The notes under the pieces: model-generated
Told to the model about the DNA's origin: nothing
Seen by the model: the letters and a program-made list of their open reading frames with translations, nothing else
Database searches by the model: none
Program-made: the position numbers and the translations under genes
Shown: one piece after another, positions 35,458 through 44,165 of the stretch
Numbering within the stretch: the stretch's first letter is position 1
How the letters are laid out: every line of letters starts with the position of its first letter
From: Akkermansiaceae bacterium
GTDB taxonomy: Bacteria; Verrucomicrobiota; Verrucomicrobiia; Verrucomicrobiales; Akkermansiaceae
Length of the DNA: 64,000 bases
NCBI GenBank assembly: GCA_017798145.1
Contig: CP059069.1
Coordinates: 3,209,226 to 3,273,225, forward strand
Direction of reading: 5' to 3'

Positions 35458-37332
35458 ATGTCCGACCGCAAGACCCTAGACGAGCGCGCCCAGATGACCG
35501 ACCTCGAGCGCGTGCGCCACTCCAGCGCGCACGTGATGGCCACCGCCATCCTCCGCATCTGGCCCAACGCGCAGTTCGCCTACGGCCCGCCGATCGAGAA
35601 CGGTTTCTACTACGATTTCGAGATGTCTCACCGCATCACGCCGGATGATTTCGAGAAAATCGAGGCGGAGATGAGGAAGATCGCCAAGGAGAACCAGAAG
35701 TTCGAATACAAGGCGATCTCCCGCGAGGAAGCCAAGGCGATGGCGGAATCCGGACGCCTCGGCGGACTCACCGAGCGCCCGGGAAACCCCTCCCGCTTCA
35801 AGCTCGACCTCATCGACAAGATCCCCGAAGGCGAGCAGATCTCCTGTTTCCAGAACGGCGATTTCATCGACCTCTGCGCCGGCCCCCACGTCGGCTACAC
35901 CTCGAAGTGCAAGAACGTGAAGCTGATGTCGGTCTCCTCGTCCTTCTACCTGGGCGATGAGTCGAAGGGCCAGCTCCAGCGCCTCTACGGAACCGCCTTC
36001 GAGAACAAGGAGGAACTGGAGACCCACCTGGAGCGCCTTGAGGAGGCGAAGAAGCGCGACCACCGCCGCCTCGGCCGCGAGCTCGGCCTTTTCCACATCG
36101 ATGAAGCCGTCGGCCAAGGCCTGATCCTCTGGAAACCGAAAGGCGCCCTCGTCCGCCGCGCGCTCCAGGAATTCATCACCGCCGAACTCGACAAGCAGGG
36201 CTACTCCCAGGTCTTCACCCCGCACATCGGAAAGCTCGACCTCTACCGCACCTCCGGCCATTTCCCCTACTATCAGGAAAGCCAGTACGCCCCCATCCCG
36301 GAGCGCGACACGCTGGAGAAACTCGGCGACGAGGACGCCACCTGTTCCACCCTCATCAACGGCCTGAACGAGGGAACCTACGAAGGTTACCTGCTCAAGC
36401 CGATGAACTGCCCGCACCACATCAAGATCTTCGCGAGCGACCACCACTCCTACCGCGACCTCCCCGTCCGGCTCGCCGAGTTCGGCACGGTCTATCGCTG
36501 GGAGCAGTCCGGCGAGCTCGGCGGCATGACCCGCGTCCGCGGCTTCACCCAGGACGACGCCCACCTTTTCTGCACTCCGGATCAGGTCGCCGAGGAGGTC
36601 AAAGGCTGCCTCGACCTCGTGAAAAAGGTGCTCAGCACGCTCGGCATGAACGACTACCGCGTCCGCCTCTCCCTCCGCGATCCGGAGTCCGACAAATACG
36701 TCGGCTCCCCGGAGAACTGGGACAAGGCAGAGGCCGCACTCCGCGATGCCGTCATCCACCTCGGCGTCGATTACACCGAGGAAATCGGCGAAGCCGCCTT
36801 CTACGGCCCGAAGATCGATTTCGTGGTGAAAGACGTCATCGGCCGCGACTGGCAGCTCGGCACGGTTCAGGTCGATTACAACCTGCCTGTCCGCTTCAAG
36901 CTCTCCTACGTCGGCGAGGACAACAAGCCGCACATCCCTGTCATGATCCACCGCGCACCGTTCGGCTCGCTGGAGCGGTTCACCGGCCTGCTCATCGAGC
37001 ACTTTGAGGGGAAATTCCCCACCTGGCTCGCCCCGGAGCAAGTCCGCATCCTTCCCATTTCCGACAAGACCATGGACGAGGCCAACGCCCTTGCCGCCAA
37101 GCTCGCCGATCTCGGCGTGCGCTGCTCGGTGGACCGCTCTTCCGACAAGGTTGGCGCGAAAATCCGCAACGCCCGCATGGAACGCATCCCGAACATGGCG
37201 ATCCTCGGCCAAAAGGAGGTCGAGGATGGCACCGTCTCCGTCCGCATCCGCGGCGAGGAACAGCCGCTGACAAAAACCACCCAGCAGTTCATCGAAGACC
37301 TGCTTGCTGAGATCGCGCAGCGGAGCCTCTGA
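35458..37332 (+). CDS. thrS: Threonyl-tRNA synthetase lacking the TGS domain
   Basis: The 624-aa protein starts at the editing domain: RHSSAHVMATAILRIWPNAQ begins at residue 20, so the ~60-residue N-terminal TGS domain of the E. coli enzyme is missing. Catalytic motifs are LLKPMNCPHHIKIF (zinc Cys), VRGFTQDDAHLFCT (zinc His) and VMIHRAPFGSLERF (motif 3 and zinc His). The anticodon-binding domain is at the end (VRILPISDKTMDEANALAAK). Relative to E. coli there is a ~20-residue insertion before motif 2 (IPERDTLEKLGDEDATCSTL). It charges tRNA-Thr. No Shine-Dalgarno motif is visible. Confidence 0.97.
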   Translation: MSDRKTLDERAQMTDLERVRHSSAHVMATAILRIWPNAQFAYGPPIENGFYYDFEMSHRITPDDFEKIEAEMRKIAKENQKFEYKAISREEAKAMAESGRLGGLTERPGNPSRFKLDLIDKIPEGEQISCFQNGDFIDLCAGPHVGYTSKCKNVKLMSVSSSFYLGDESKGQLQRLYGTAFENKEELETHLERLEEAKKRDHRRLGRELGLFHIDEAVGQGLILWKPKGALVRRALQEFITAELDKQGYSQVFTPHIGKLDLYRTSGHFPYYQESQYAPIPERDTLEKLGDEDATCSTLINGLNEGTYEGYLLKPMNCPHHIKIFASDHHSYRDLPVRLAEFGTVYRWEQSGELGGMTRVRGFTQDDAHLFCTPDQVAEEVKGCLDLVKKVLSTLGMNDYRVRLSLRDPESDKYVGSPENWDKAEAALRDAVIHLGVDYTEEIGEAAFYGPKIDFVVKDVIGRDWQLGTVQVDYNLPVRFKLSYVGEDNKPHIPVMIHRAPFGSLERFTGLLIEHFEGKFPTWLAPEQVRILPISDKTMDEANALAAKLADLGVRCSVDRSSDKVGAKIRNARMERIPNMAILGQKEVEDGTVSVRIRGEEQPLTKTTQQFIEDLLAEIAQRSL

Positions 37333-37438
37333 GGTGGCGGCGGATTGCCTCCGCAACTCCGTGTGCGCGGGCGAATGGGATCTTGGAAATGCTCGTGGAA
37401 GGATTATGCTTTTCCGGCAAACCCGAAACCTTGCATCT

Positions 37439-38113
37439 ATGAAAGTCCGGATCCCCGCACTGATCGTTTTTCCATGGCTCCTTGTCACATGGGTTATGGC
37501 CGTGGATGTCAGGGTTTTCACGGACACCACCGGCAGGGAGATCACCGCAGAGCTGCAGGTGGTGATGGATGGGAGGATCACCGTGAAAAGGATAGACGGG
37601 AGGGTTTTCACCATACCGCTCGATACCTTGAGCGAGGAGGACAGGGAGTTTTGCAGGGACTGGGAAAAGCGCCATGCGGGCGAGATGAGGGAAATTGCGG
37701 AGAAAGAGGCTGCGGCCAGGCTTGCGGTTCAGAGACGCGCCCAGATCGTCGCCTTCTGCAAGGCGAACTTGGGCAGGCAGGTGGGCAACGGGGAATGCTG
37801 GACGCTTGCCAACGAGGCCTTCAAGGCCACCGGAGCCGAGCGGCCCAAGGGACAGGGAAGGGTCTGGGGAAAACCCGTGGACTTCGGCAAGGAGCCGCTC
37901 GAACCGGGCGATATCGTCGAGTTCGAGGCGGCGCAGATCACCGGCTACGGCACCACCGGGCCCAACCATACGGCGGTGGTGGTGAAGGGCGGCCGGCGCG
38001 GGCAATGCACGGTCGCAGAGCAGAACTGGGGCGGCGTGAAGAAGGTGCGCGAAACCCCGCTGGACCTCGGCAAGCTCGTTTCCGGCAAGGTGATGGCCTA
38101 CAGGCCGGAGTGA
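37439..38113 (+). CDS. Exported SHD1-like plus CHAP-like amidase protein
   Basis: The protein has 224 aa from ATG 37439, giving an N-terminal signal or anchor (VRIPALIVFPWLLVTWVMA). Residues ~25-80 form an SHD1-like module common in Verrucomicrobia and Planctomycetes (VFTDTTGREITAELQVVMDG then FTIPLDTLSEEDREF). The C-terminal ~120 residues look like a CHAP/NlpC-type cysteine hydrolase: GNGECWTLANEAF (Cys), GPNHTAVVVKGG (His) and VAEQNWGG (Asn), with EPGDIVEFEAAQ. It may cut peptidoglycan peptides. It converges with the next gene with 1 bp between stops. Confidence 0.75.
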   Translation: MKVRIPALIVFPWLLVTWVMAVDVRVFTDTTGREITAELQVVMDGRITVKRIDGRVFTIPLDTLSEEDREFCRDWEKRHAGEMREIAEKEAAARLAVQRRAQIVAFCKANLGRQVGNGECWTLANEAFKATGAERPKGQGRVWGKPVDFGKEPLEPGDIVEFEAAQITGYGTTGPNHTAVVVKGGRRGQCTVAEQNWGGVKKVRETPLDLGKLVSGKVMAYRPE

Positions 38114-38114
38114 C

Positions 38115-38789
38115 CTAGTTCCCGAGGAAGACGAATTCCTCGGCCAGGCGGTTGAGCGAGCGGCGTGCAACCGGCATGAGCTCCGCGAGTTCCCCGAGCA
38201 GCCGGCGGGGGATTTTCCCGCAGGCATACGGGTTGTTTGCGGCACACTCGAACGAGCGGCGGGCGAAGGATTCATAGAACGCCAGGTCCGGTGCGCCGCT
38301 GCGTTCGTTGCGCTTGCTGATGAATGAGGGAAACAGCCCGGTGAGCACCAGGAACTGGTTGCCCGCCGCCACCTGGAGATGGAATTTCATCTTGTCCTGT
38401 GCGGTGGAAATGACAGCAAGGAAATCCGAGGCGTGGGTGTAGCCGCGCGCGATATCCTGCAGGGGGTTGTCCGCATGGACGCCGATGCGTGCCGCCAGCA
38501 CCGCCGACACGTAGTCCGCGATGTCGGGATTGCTAATGTCCGCCTGCATGAAGGCGTGCCGCACGAGGACATAGAAATAGAAATCAGGGGATACCCGCAG
38601 GGCGGAGGGGGAATCGATCGTGCTGCGGAAAACCTCCTTGAGATCGAGCATTTCACGCAGTGCGTCGGGATCGTCCCAGAGCTTGGCCATGCAGGCGCGG
38701 TGCTGCCCTCCGGCAAGGACTTCGGTGAGGAAATCAAAGTCGGCTCCGGTGAACCGATCACGGCTTGCGGCAATCCACGTTCCCAACAT
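38115..38789 (-). CDS. Conserved protein of unknown function, 224 aa
   Basis: Started at ATG 38789; a longer frame to 38906 would overlap rnpA. The product is helical and probably cytoplasmic, with motifs FDFLTEVLAGGQHRACMAKL, VSPDFYFYVLVRHAFMQADI, DYVSAVLAARIG and AAGNQFLVLTGLFPSFISKR. I believe similar proteins exist in other Verrucomicrobia but know no function. It follows rnpA on the same strand across 89 AT-rich bp, the position where yidC often lies in other bacteria. Confidence 0.7.
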   Translation of the reverse strand: MLGTWIAASRDRFTGADFDFLTEVLAGGQHRACMAKLWDDPDALREMLDLKEVFRSTIDSPSALRVSPDFYFYVLVRHAFMQADISNPDIADYVSAVLAARIGVHADNPLQDIARGYTHASDFLAVISTAQDKMKFHLQVAAGNQFLVLTGLFPSFISKRNERSGAPDLAFYESFARRSFECAANNPYACGKIPRRLLGELAELMPVARRSLNRLAEEFVFLGN

Positions 38790-38878
38790 AGTTATGCCAT
38801 TACCAAAATCCCTGTCGCTTTGGCTAGATAAATAGTAAGGAAATGTGAAATGAATTTCTCCGTCACGATGCCTCTCCA

Positions 38879-39229
38879 TCATTCCAACAGCTTCAGCCTT
38901 CGGCACTGGCGTAGCCAGTCGGCCTCCAACTCGGCGTTGGTCGCCTCCGCCGCACCCGCGCGCGCGATGGTGACGAGGAAGCGCTTCGGGTCGGCAAAGG
39001 CCGGTGCGTGTGCCTGGACGTAGCTGCGCAGGCGGCGTCGGATCAGGTTGCGGTCGTGGGCTTTCTTCGCGGCGCGCTTGCTGGTGATGAAGGCGGGGCG
39101 GATTCCGGGAAGCGAGGGATCCCCCAGGGTGCTTACAATGACAAACCGGCCTGCTTTCGCGTGGCCGGTTTTCCTGATGCGGACGAAGTCTTCCGCCTGG
39201 CTTATGCTGCTGGAGCGTGGGAGTTTCAT
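38879..39229 (-). CDS. rnpA: Ribonuclease P protein component
   Basis: The 116-aa basic protein has the RnpA signature: RPAFITSKRAAKKAHDRNLI followed by RRRLRSYVQAH, the RNR-like helix that binds RNA. It is the protein subunit of RNase P, which matures tRNA 5' ends. It follows rpmH by 52 bp in the usual bacterial order. No dnaA or yidC is visible beside the pair. Confidence 0.94.
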   Translation of the reverse strand: MKLPRSSSISQAEDFVRIRKTGHAKAGRFVIVSTLGDPSLPGIRPAFITSKRAAKKAHDRNLIRRRLRSYVQAHAPAFADPKRFLVTIARAGAAEATNAELEADWLRQCRRLKLLE

Positions 39230-39281
39230 GCGGGAATGCCCTCAGAAGCCCTATGCTGCGGACACTTGTCCGCGCTCCGAA

Positions 39282-39467
39282 TCAACGCCCGTGCTGGGTG
39301 ATGTGGCGCTTGAAGTGCAGCTCTGCTCCCTTGGGGATCAGGCGCTTGCGGCCTTTCTGGCGGCGGCGCTTGATGCAATCGCGGCCTGCTTTCGTTGCCA
39401 TGCGGGCGCGGAAACCGTGCTGCTGTTTGCGGGTGCGTTTGGTCGGCTGGTAAGTGCGGAAGCTCAT
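39282..39467 (-). CDS. rpmH: Ribosomal protein bL34 with C-terminal extension
   Basis: The 61-aa protein starts at ATG 39467 ([19 protein letters not shown]). The canonical L34 core [20 protein letters not shown] followed by QKGRKRL is intact. L34 is usually 44-47 aa; here about 16 residues continue past the core ([17 protein letters not shown]), rich in His and basic residues. The protein sits in the 50S subunit. A longer upstream frame exists but does not encode L34-like sequence. Confidence 0.95.
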   Translation of the reverse strand: MSFRTYQPTKRTRKQQHGFRARMATKAGRDCIKRRRQKGRKRLIPKGAELHFKRHITQHGR

Positions 39468-39618
39468 GGCGGTGGTCGTTGAAAGTTGCGGGCCTGCGTA
39501 GGCGCGGGGGCGGGACTTTAGGAATCCGGAGCCGCTTGTCAATGCGGCAATGCGCTGTTTTTTGCGAAAATTTGCGCCTTGTCGCGGCGTTGCGGGCTTG
39601 GTTGCCTGTGTTTCCGCC

Positions 39619-40500
39619 ATGGCAGCCCCGCAAAACACGATCGCTCTTGTCTACGACTACGACCAGACGCTGAGCCCGAAATACATGCAGGACGATGTCC
39701 TTTTCCCGAAGTTCGGGATTGATCCGGCGCAGTTCTGGCAAAAATGCAACGGCCTGGTGGAGGGACAGAAATGGGACGGCGAGCTGGCCTACATGAAATG
39801 CCTGCTCGACTACCTGGGCATGGACCGTGTGACAAACACGATGCTCTCCGAACTCGGCGCCGGGCTGACGTTTTTCCCAGGGCTTCCTGAGCTTTTCGAA
39901 TCCCTGCCCAAGGCCGCCCTTCGCCCGGAGCATGAGCTGGCCGGCGTGAAGGTGGAGCACTACATCATTTCCTCCGGGCTCAAGGCGCTGCTCGACGGCT
40001 CCCGGCTCAAGCCCTACGTGAAGGAAATGTTCGGCTGCGAGTTCGGCGAGGACGCGGAAGGGCTGATCAGTTTTCCGAAACGGGTGATCTCACACACGAC
40101 CAAGACCCAGTTCCTTTTCCGCATCAACAAGGGCATGCTGCGCTACGACCAGGATGTGAACGACCACATGCCTGCCGAGCAGCGCCCCATCCCCTTCGAG
40201 AACATGGTCTACGTCGGCGACGGGCCGACCGACGTGCCCTGCTTCACTGTCGTCAACCGCAACGGCGGACACGGCATCGCGGTTTACAATCCGGAGGACA
40301 AGAGCGGGCGCTCGTTCCGGAAATGCTTCGACCTCTCCACCCATGCAGGCCGGGTGAAACACATCGCCCCCGCCGATTACCGCGAGGGCTCCCACCTCTG
40401 GCTGCTGCTCAAGCAGATGGTCACGGAAACCGCCGACCGCATCCTCCGCCGCCGCATTGAGGAGCGGGACAACGCCACGGTCGCCGCACCGACTTTTTGA
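39619..40500 (+). CDS. HAD-superfamily phosphatase
   Basis: The protein has 293 aa from ATG 39619 ([20 protein letters not shown]). An upstream TTG/ATG frame from 39550 would add a 23-residue hydrophobic stretch with unclear meaning. HAD motif I is DYDQT, motif II is in [14 protein letters not shown], and motif IV is [12 protein letters not shown]. The C-terminus carries [15 protein letters not shown]. It resembles phosphoserine-phosphatase-like members, but the substrate is not readable. mpl follows after 6 bp, so the two are probably co-transcribed. Confidence 0.85.
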   Translation: MAAPQNTIALVYDYDQTLSPKYMQDDVLFPKFGIDPAQFWQKCNGLVEGQKWDGELAYMKCLLDYLGMDRVTNTMLSELGAGLTFFPGLPELFESLPKAALRPEHELAGVKVEHYIISSGLKALLDGSRLKPYVKEMFGCEFGEDAEGLISFPKRVISHTTKTQFLFRINKGMLRYDQDVNDHMPAEQRPIPFENMVYVGDGPTDVPCFTVVNRNGGHGIAVYNPEDKSGRSFRKCFDLSTHAGRVKHIAPADYREGSHLWLLLKQMVTETADRILRRRIEERDNATVAAPTF

Positions 40501-40506
40501 AAGATC

Positions 40507-41889
40507 ATGTCGGAAAAAAATCACTTTCATTTCACGGGCATCTGCGGGACGGCGATGGGGGCGGTTGCCGCTGCGATGAAGCGGCGCGGATTCGTGGTCA
40601 CGGGCAGCGATACGAATGTCTATCCGCCGATGTCCGACTTCCTGCGCGGCGAGGGGATAGCCATTTCCGAAGGATACAGTGAGGATAACATCCCCGCCGG
40701 CACCGATGTCGTGGTGATCGGCAACGCGATCTCGCGAGGCAACCCCGAGGCCGAGGCCGCGCTCGACCGCAAGCTTCTCTACCACTCGCTTCCGGAGGTC
40801 ATGAAAGACCATTTCCTGCGCGGGAAACGGAACTTCGTGGTCAGCGGCACCCATGGGAAAACGACGACCTCCTCAATGCTGGCGTGGCTGTTCCGCCATG
40901 CCGGGCGCGATCCCGGTTTCATGATCGGCGGGCTTCCGAAAAACCTCGGCTGCGGGGCGCATTTCCCCGATTCCGGGATCAATGTGCTGGAGGGCGACGA
41001 ATATGACACCGCCTTTTTCGACAAGCGCTCAAAGTTCCTCCACTACCTTCCCGAGTGTGTGGTGGTGAACAATATCGAGTTTGACCACGCGGACATCTAC
41101 AACAACGTCGAGGAGATCAAGCTGAGCTTCAAACGGCTGCTCAACGTCGTTCCGAGGAGCGGCATTGCCTTCGTGAACGGCGATGAGAAAAACTGCCTCG
41201 ATGTCGCGGAAAAAGCACCCTGCCCGGTAACGACCGTCGGGCTGGGGGAAACCAACACCCTCCGCATCTCGGATGTCGCATACGAACCGTCCGGCAGCTC
41301 TTTCACACTCGCCGGGGAGCGCTATTCCCTCCCGATGACAGGCGAGTTCAATGTCCGCAATGCGGCGATGGCTGTCTCGGCGGCCGTCTTCGGCGGCCTT
41401 TCCCCGGATGAGATCCGCGAAGCCCTGCTTGCGTTTGGCGGTGTCGCCCGCCGCCAGGAACTCAAGGGCGAGAAGAACGGGATCAGGGTTATCGACGATT
41501 TCGCCCACCACCCCACCGCCATCCGTCTGGCCGTCCATAGCATACGCCAGAAATATCCGGACTCACGCCTTTGGGTCCTCTTCGAGCCGCGCTCCAACAC
41601 CACTCGACGCGCCGTGTTCCAGAAAGAACTCGCCGAAGCCCTTGCGCTCGCGGATTTCGCCGTCGTCGCCGCCATCCCGGATCTCCACAAGATCCCGGAG
41701 AACGACCGGCTTGATCCGGTCCGGCTCTCCGCCGACATCGCCGCGATGGGCGGGAAGGGTTACTATCTCGCCGACAACGCGGCCATCATCGCCGAAGTGA
41801 AAAAGGACGCCAAGCCCGGCGACGTCGTCGCCGTGCTCTCCAATGGTGGCTTCGGCGGCATTCACAAGCAGCTCCTTGAGGAACTCTAG
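40507..41889 (+). CDS. mpl: UDP-MurNAc:L-Ala-gamma-D-Glu-meso-DAP ligase Mpl
   Basis: The 460-aa Mur ligase starts HFHFTGICGTAMGAVAAAMK, has ATP loop VVSGTHGKTTTSSMLAW, then LEGDEYDTAFFDKRSKFLHY, NNIEFDHADIY, FNVRNAAMAV and VIDDFAHHPTAI. The Mpl-type N-terminus and EGDEYDTAFFDKRSKF separate it from MurC. It attaches recycled murein tripeptide to UDP-MurNAc, so peptidoglycan with meso-DAP is expected. No recycling amidase or permease gene is nearby. Confidence 0.94.
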   Translation: MSEKNHFHFTGICGTAMGAVAAAMKRRGFVVTGSDTNVYPPMSDFLRGEGIAISEGYSEDNIPAGTDVVVIGNAISRGNPEAEAALDRKLLYHSLPEVMKDHFLRGKRNFVVSGTHGKTTTSSMLAWLFRHAGRDPGFMIGGLPKNLGCGAHFPDSGINVLEGDEYDTAFFDKRSKFLHYLPECVVVNNIEFDHADIYNNVEEIKLSFKRLLNVVPRSGIAFVNGDEKNCLDVAEKAPCPVTTVGLGETNTLRISDVAYEPSGSSFTLAGERYSLPMTGEFNVRNAAMAVSAAVFGGLSPDEIREALLAFGGVARRQELKGEKNGIRVIDDFAHHPTAIRLAVHSIRQKYPDSRLWVLFEPRSNTTRRAVFQKELAEALALADFAVVAAIPDLHKIPENDRLDPVRLSADIAAMGGKGYYLADNAAIIAEVKKDAKPGDVVAVLSNGGFGGIHKQLLEEL

Positions 41890-41947
41890 GCGATTGTTCG
41901 CTTTACAATCCCGCTCCCCTCGCGCAATTTTCCCGCCCCCCGCACAA

Positions 41948-42037
41948 GGAGAGGTGGTCGAGTGGTCTATGGCACCTGATTCGAAATCAGACGTAGTGTA
42001 ACAGCTACCGTGGGTTCAAATCCCACCCTCTCCGCCA
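41948..42037 (+). tRNA. tRNA-Ser(CGA)
   Basis: A 90-nt class II tRNA. The acceptor stem is GGAGAGG/CCTCTCC with encoded GCCA. The anticodon loop TTCGAAA gives CGA (reads UCG). The long variable arm has a GTAG/CTAC stem, and the T loop is GTTCAAATC. The outermost anticodon-stem pair is a C-A mismatch. A TTTACA box 41 nt upstream may be the -35 of its promoter, but the -10 is poor. Confidence 0.95.
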
Positions 42038-42227
42038 GTTCTCGCCACTTCCCAAGACTTCCCGCCATTTCCCACCGCCTGCCACCCGGTAAATGTGCAT
42101 CACTTGGGTAGGGATGCAGATGAATTGGCTTTGATGACGGGTGAATGGAACCCTGCTTCGACAGGGTGCCGCTAAAATGGCGATCCTGTTGTCTGAAAAA
42201 CGCGCGGTGCGACAAGCGTAGGCAAAA
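42038..42227. other. Noncoding stretch after tRNA-Ser
   Basis: Begins with a 10-bp-period degenerate repeat (TTCTCGCCAC/TTCCCAAGAC/TTCCCGCCAT/TTCCCACCGC, 42039-42078). Two small hairpins follow (ACCCTG...CAGGGT at 42150-42167, then GCC...GGC). No gene is seen; the promoter of the next gene is presumably here. Confidence 0.6.
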
Positions 42228-44165
42228 ATGGTGAACCGACCTTACAGATGGATAGTTGCCCTGATCTTCTCCGGAGCAATTGCCAATGCAAATGCCGAGG
42301 CAACGGCTCAGGAGAAGTCGCCAACTGAATTCAGAAATCGTGTAAACGCACTGTTCCAGGCTGAATCGGGAAAGCCCTTGGTGCGCGCCAAGAAGCAGCC
42401 GCCGCTGCGTGCCGGAAGCGGCAACTACACGCGCGCCTATTCCTACTCCATCGTCGGCTACGCCGCGCGGTGCTTCTACCTCGGCGAGATGCTCGATGAA
42501 GCCAACGCCGCCCTGGTCGAGAACGCCCAACACTATCTCGACAACCCCAAGGACATCATCGACCGCGACAGTTTCCACTGGCACGCGGACATCGTCATGC
42601 GCCTGATCGAAATGTATGGCCCGAACGGCAAAGTCCACGCCGGACGCCTCACCGCCGCGACCGAGACCGCCTGCCTGAAGCCGATCTGGATCTACGTCAA
42701 AACGAGTGCGAAACACAACAAGCCGGATCACGCCACGACGAAGACCTGGGAATTTCACAGCACCGAGAACCATCACGCCATGGATTTCACCACACAGTGG
42801 CACTTCTCCAGGATCGCGAGAAACAAGCCCGAGTACCGGGAGCTGAAACTCGATGGCGGCTCCACACTCGAGCAGTATTACCGCGCATGGAACGAATACA
42901 TCGTCGTCTATTGCCGCGAGCGGGCCAAAAAGGGCGTGTGCATCGAGATCATGTGCTCCGGTTACAATGCCGTCTGGCTCAAGGGATTCCTCAATTTCCG
43001 CGATTTCGGCGACCCGGAGGTGCGCCGCTCCGCGGAAATGCTGCTCGACCTCTACTGGGCCTACTGGTCTCAGGAGCAGCTCCACGGAGTGGAAGGCGGC
43101 GGCAAAACCCGCATCCGCAACGTGAACGGCTTCAAACATGGCACCCATGGCATCCCCTCCCTCGGCTGGTATTATTTCGGCATCGGCTCGCAGAACAAGG
43201 ACGCCACCGGAGAGCTCGACGCCTTGCTCAGCGACTACGAGCCGCCGGAGGTGGTCGCGGAAATCGCTCGCGCCTCCCGCGCGGACGGCCCTTATGAAAT
43301 CCGCCAGCGCGCCCAGGGGCTTGGCGAACAGGGCGTCGGCGAGGCCGTGATGTCGGATACCATGGCGCCCAACAAATTCCGCACCGATGGCGGCGGCATC
43401 GTCCGCTACAGCTACTGCGATCCGGCCTTCACCATCGGCACGCTCATGACCGAGGCGCGGCCCCTGAAAGACTGGGTCCACATCAGCGCCCAAAGCCGCT
43501 GGCAGGGTGTTGTCTTCGCGGATAGCCCCGGCGCCCGTATCGTCCCCGTCGTCCGCCCGGCGGGCAAGGCGCGCGACGTGCTCAACGGCCACTGGTCGGT
43601 GCAGAGCAAGGGCAGCCTGATCACCCAAAAGCTCAAAGGCCACAAGGCCGGCGGTGCCATGATCGTCTGGATCTCGGAGGAAGGCATCGGTGAACCCGTG
43701 CGCGACGGCGATCTGGTTTTCGTCGAGACAAAAGGAGCCTACGCCGCCATCCGCGTGGTCGGCAGCGAATTCGAACTCTCGGAAAAGGAAGTGTCGAACC
43801 CATCGATCGAGGGTCCCATACGTATCGCTCCTCCGGGTAGGACGATCCTGCCAAAAGACGACTTCGCCCCCGTCATTCTCGAAGTCATGGCCAAGGAAGA
43901 TTTCAAAACCTTCGACGACTTCAAGACCAAGGTGAAGGCCGGTAAACCGGAAATGAAAGGCGCGCTGCTGGTTTACAAAACCGTTTACGGTGACAGCATC
44001 ACCTTCGACACCAGCCAGAAAAAAACGCCGACCATCAACGCAAAGCCGGTCGATTACAGCCCGCCGAAAGTTCTCGAAAGCCCCTTCCTCAATGCCGACT
44101 ACGACAAGGGCGTGGTGACCATCCAAAAAGGAGAGCAGAAGAAAATTCTCGATTTCACGCGATGA
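42228..44165 (+). CDS. Exported heparinase/lyase-like protein, family unrecognised
   Basis: The 645-aa protein has a signal peptide (PYRWIVALIFSGAIANANA). The N-terminal ~370 residues look like an alpha/alpha toroid (IVGYAARCFYLGEMLDEANA, STENHHAMDFTTQWHFSRIA, YNAVWLKGFLNFRDFGDPEV). The rest is beta-rich, like a lyase C-terminal sandwich (SAQSRWQGVVFADSPGARIV, SVQSKGSLITQKL, TKGAYAAIRVVG). The layout resembles heparinase II/III-type polysaccharide lyases, and NHH could be catalytic, but this is inference. Its stop overlaps the DUF1961 gene by 4 bp (ATGA), so both probably serve one polysaccharide-degrading function in the periplasm. Confidence 0.75.
   Translation: MVNRPYRWIVALIFSGAIANANAEATAQEKSPTEFRNRVNALFQAESGKPLVRAKKQPPLRAGSGNYTRAYSYSIVGYAARCFYLGEMLDEANAALVENAQHYLDNPKDIIDRDSFHWHADIVMRLIEMYGPNGKVHAGRLTAATETACLKPIWIYVKTSAKHNKPDHATTKTWEFHSTENHHAMDFTTQWHFSRIARNKPEYRELKLDGGSTLEQYYRAWNEYIVVYCRERAKKGVCIEIMCSGYNAVWLKGFLNFRDFGDPEVRRSAEMLLDLYWAYWSQEQLHGVEGGGKTRIRNVNGFKHGTHGIPSLGWYYFGIGSQNKDATGELDALLSDYEPPEVVAEIARASRADGPYEIRQRAQGLGEQGVGEAVMSDTMAPNKFRTDGGGIVRYSYCDPAFTIGTLMTEARPLKDWVHISAQSRWQGVVFADSPGARIVPVVRPAGKARDVLNGHWSVQSKGSLITQKLKGHKAGGAMIVWISEEGIGEPVRDGDLVFVETKGAYAAIRVVGSEFELSEKEVSNPSIEGPIRIAPPGRTILPKDDFAPVILEVMAKEDFKTFDDFKTKVKAGKPEMKGALLVYKTVYGDSITFDTSQKKTPTINAKPVDYSPPKVLESPFLNADYDKGVVTIQKGEQKKILDFTR

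Noticed and set aside
35476..37614. 712-aa frame antisense to thrS
   Set aside because: It mirrors thrS codons in GC-rich DNA and is rich in Ala/Glu/Val without any domain; thrS is certain.
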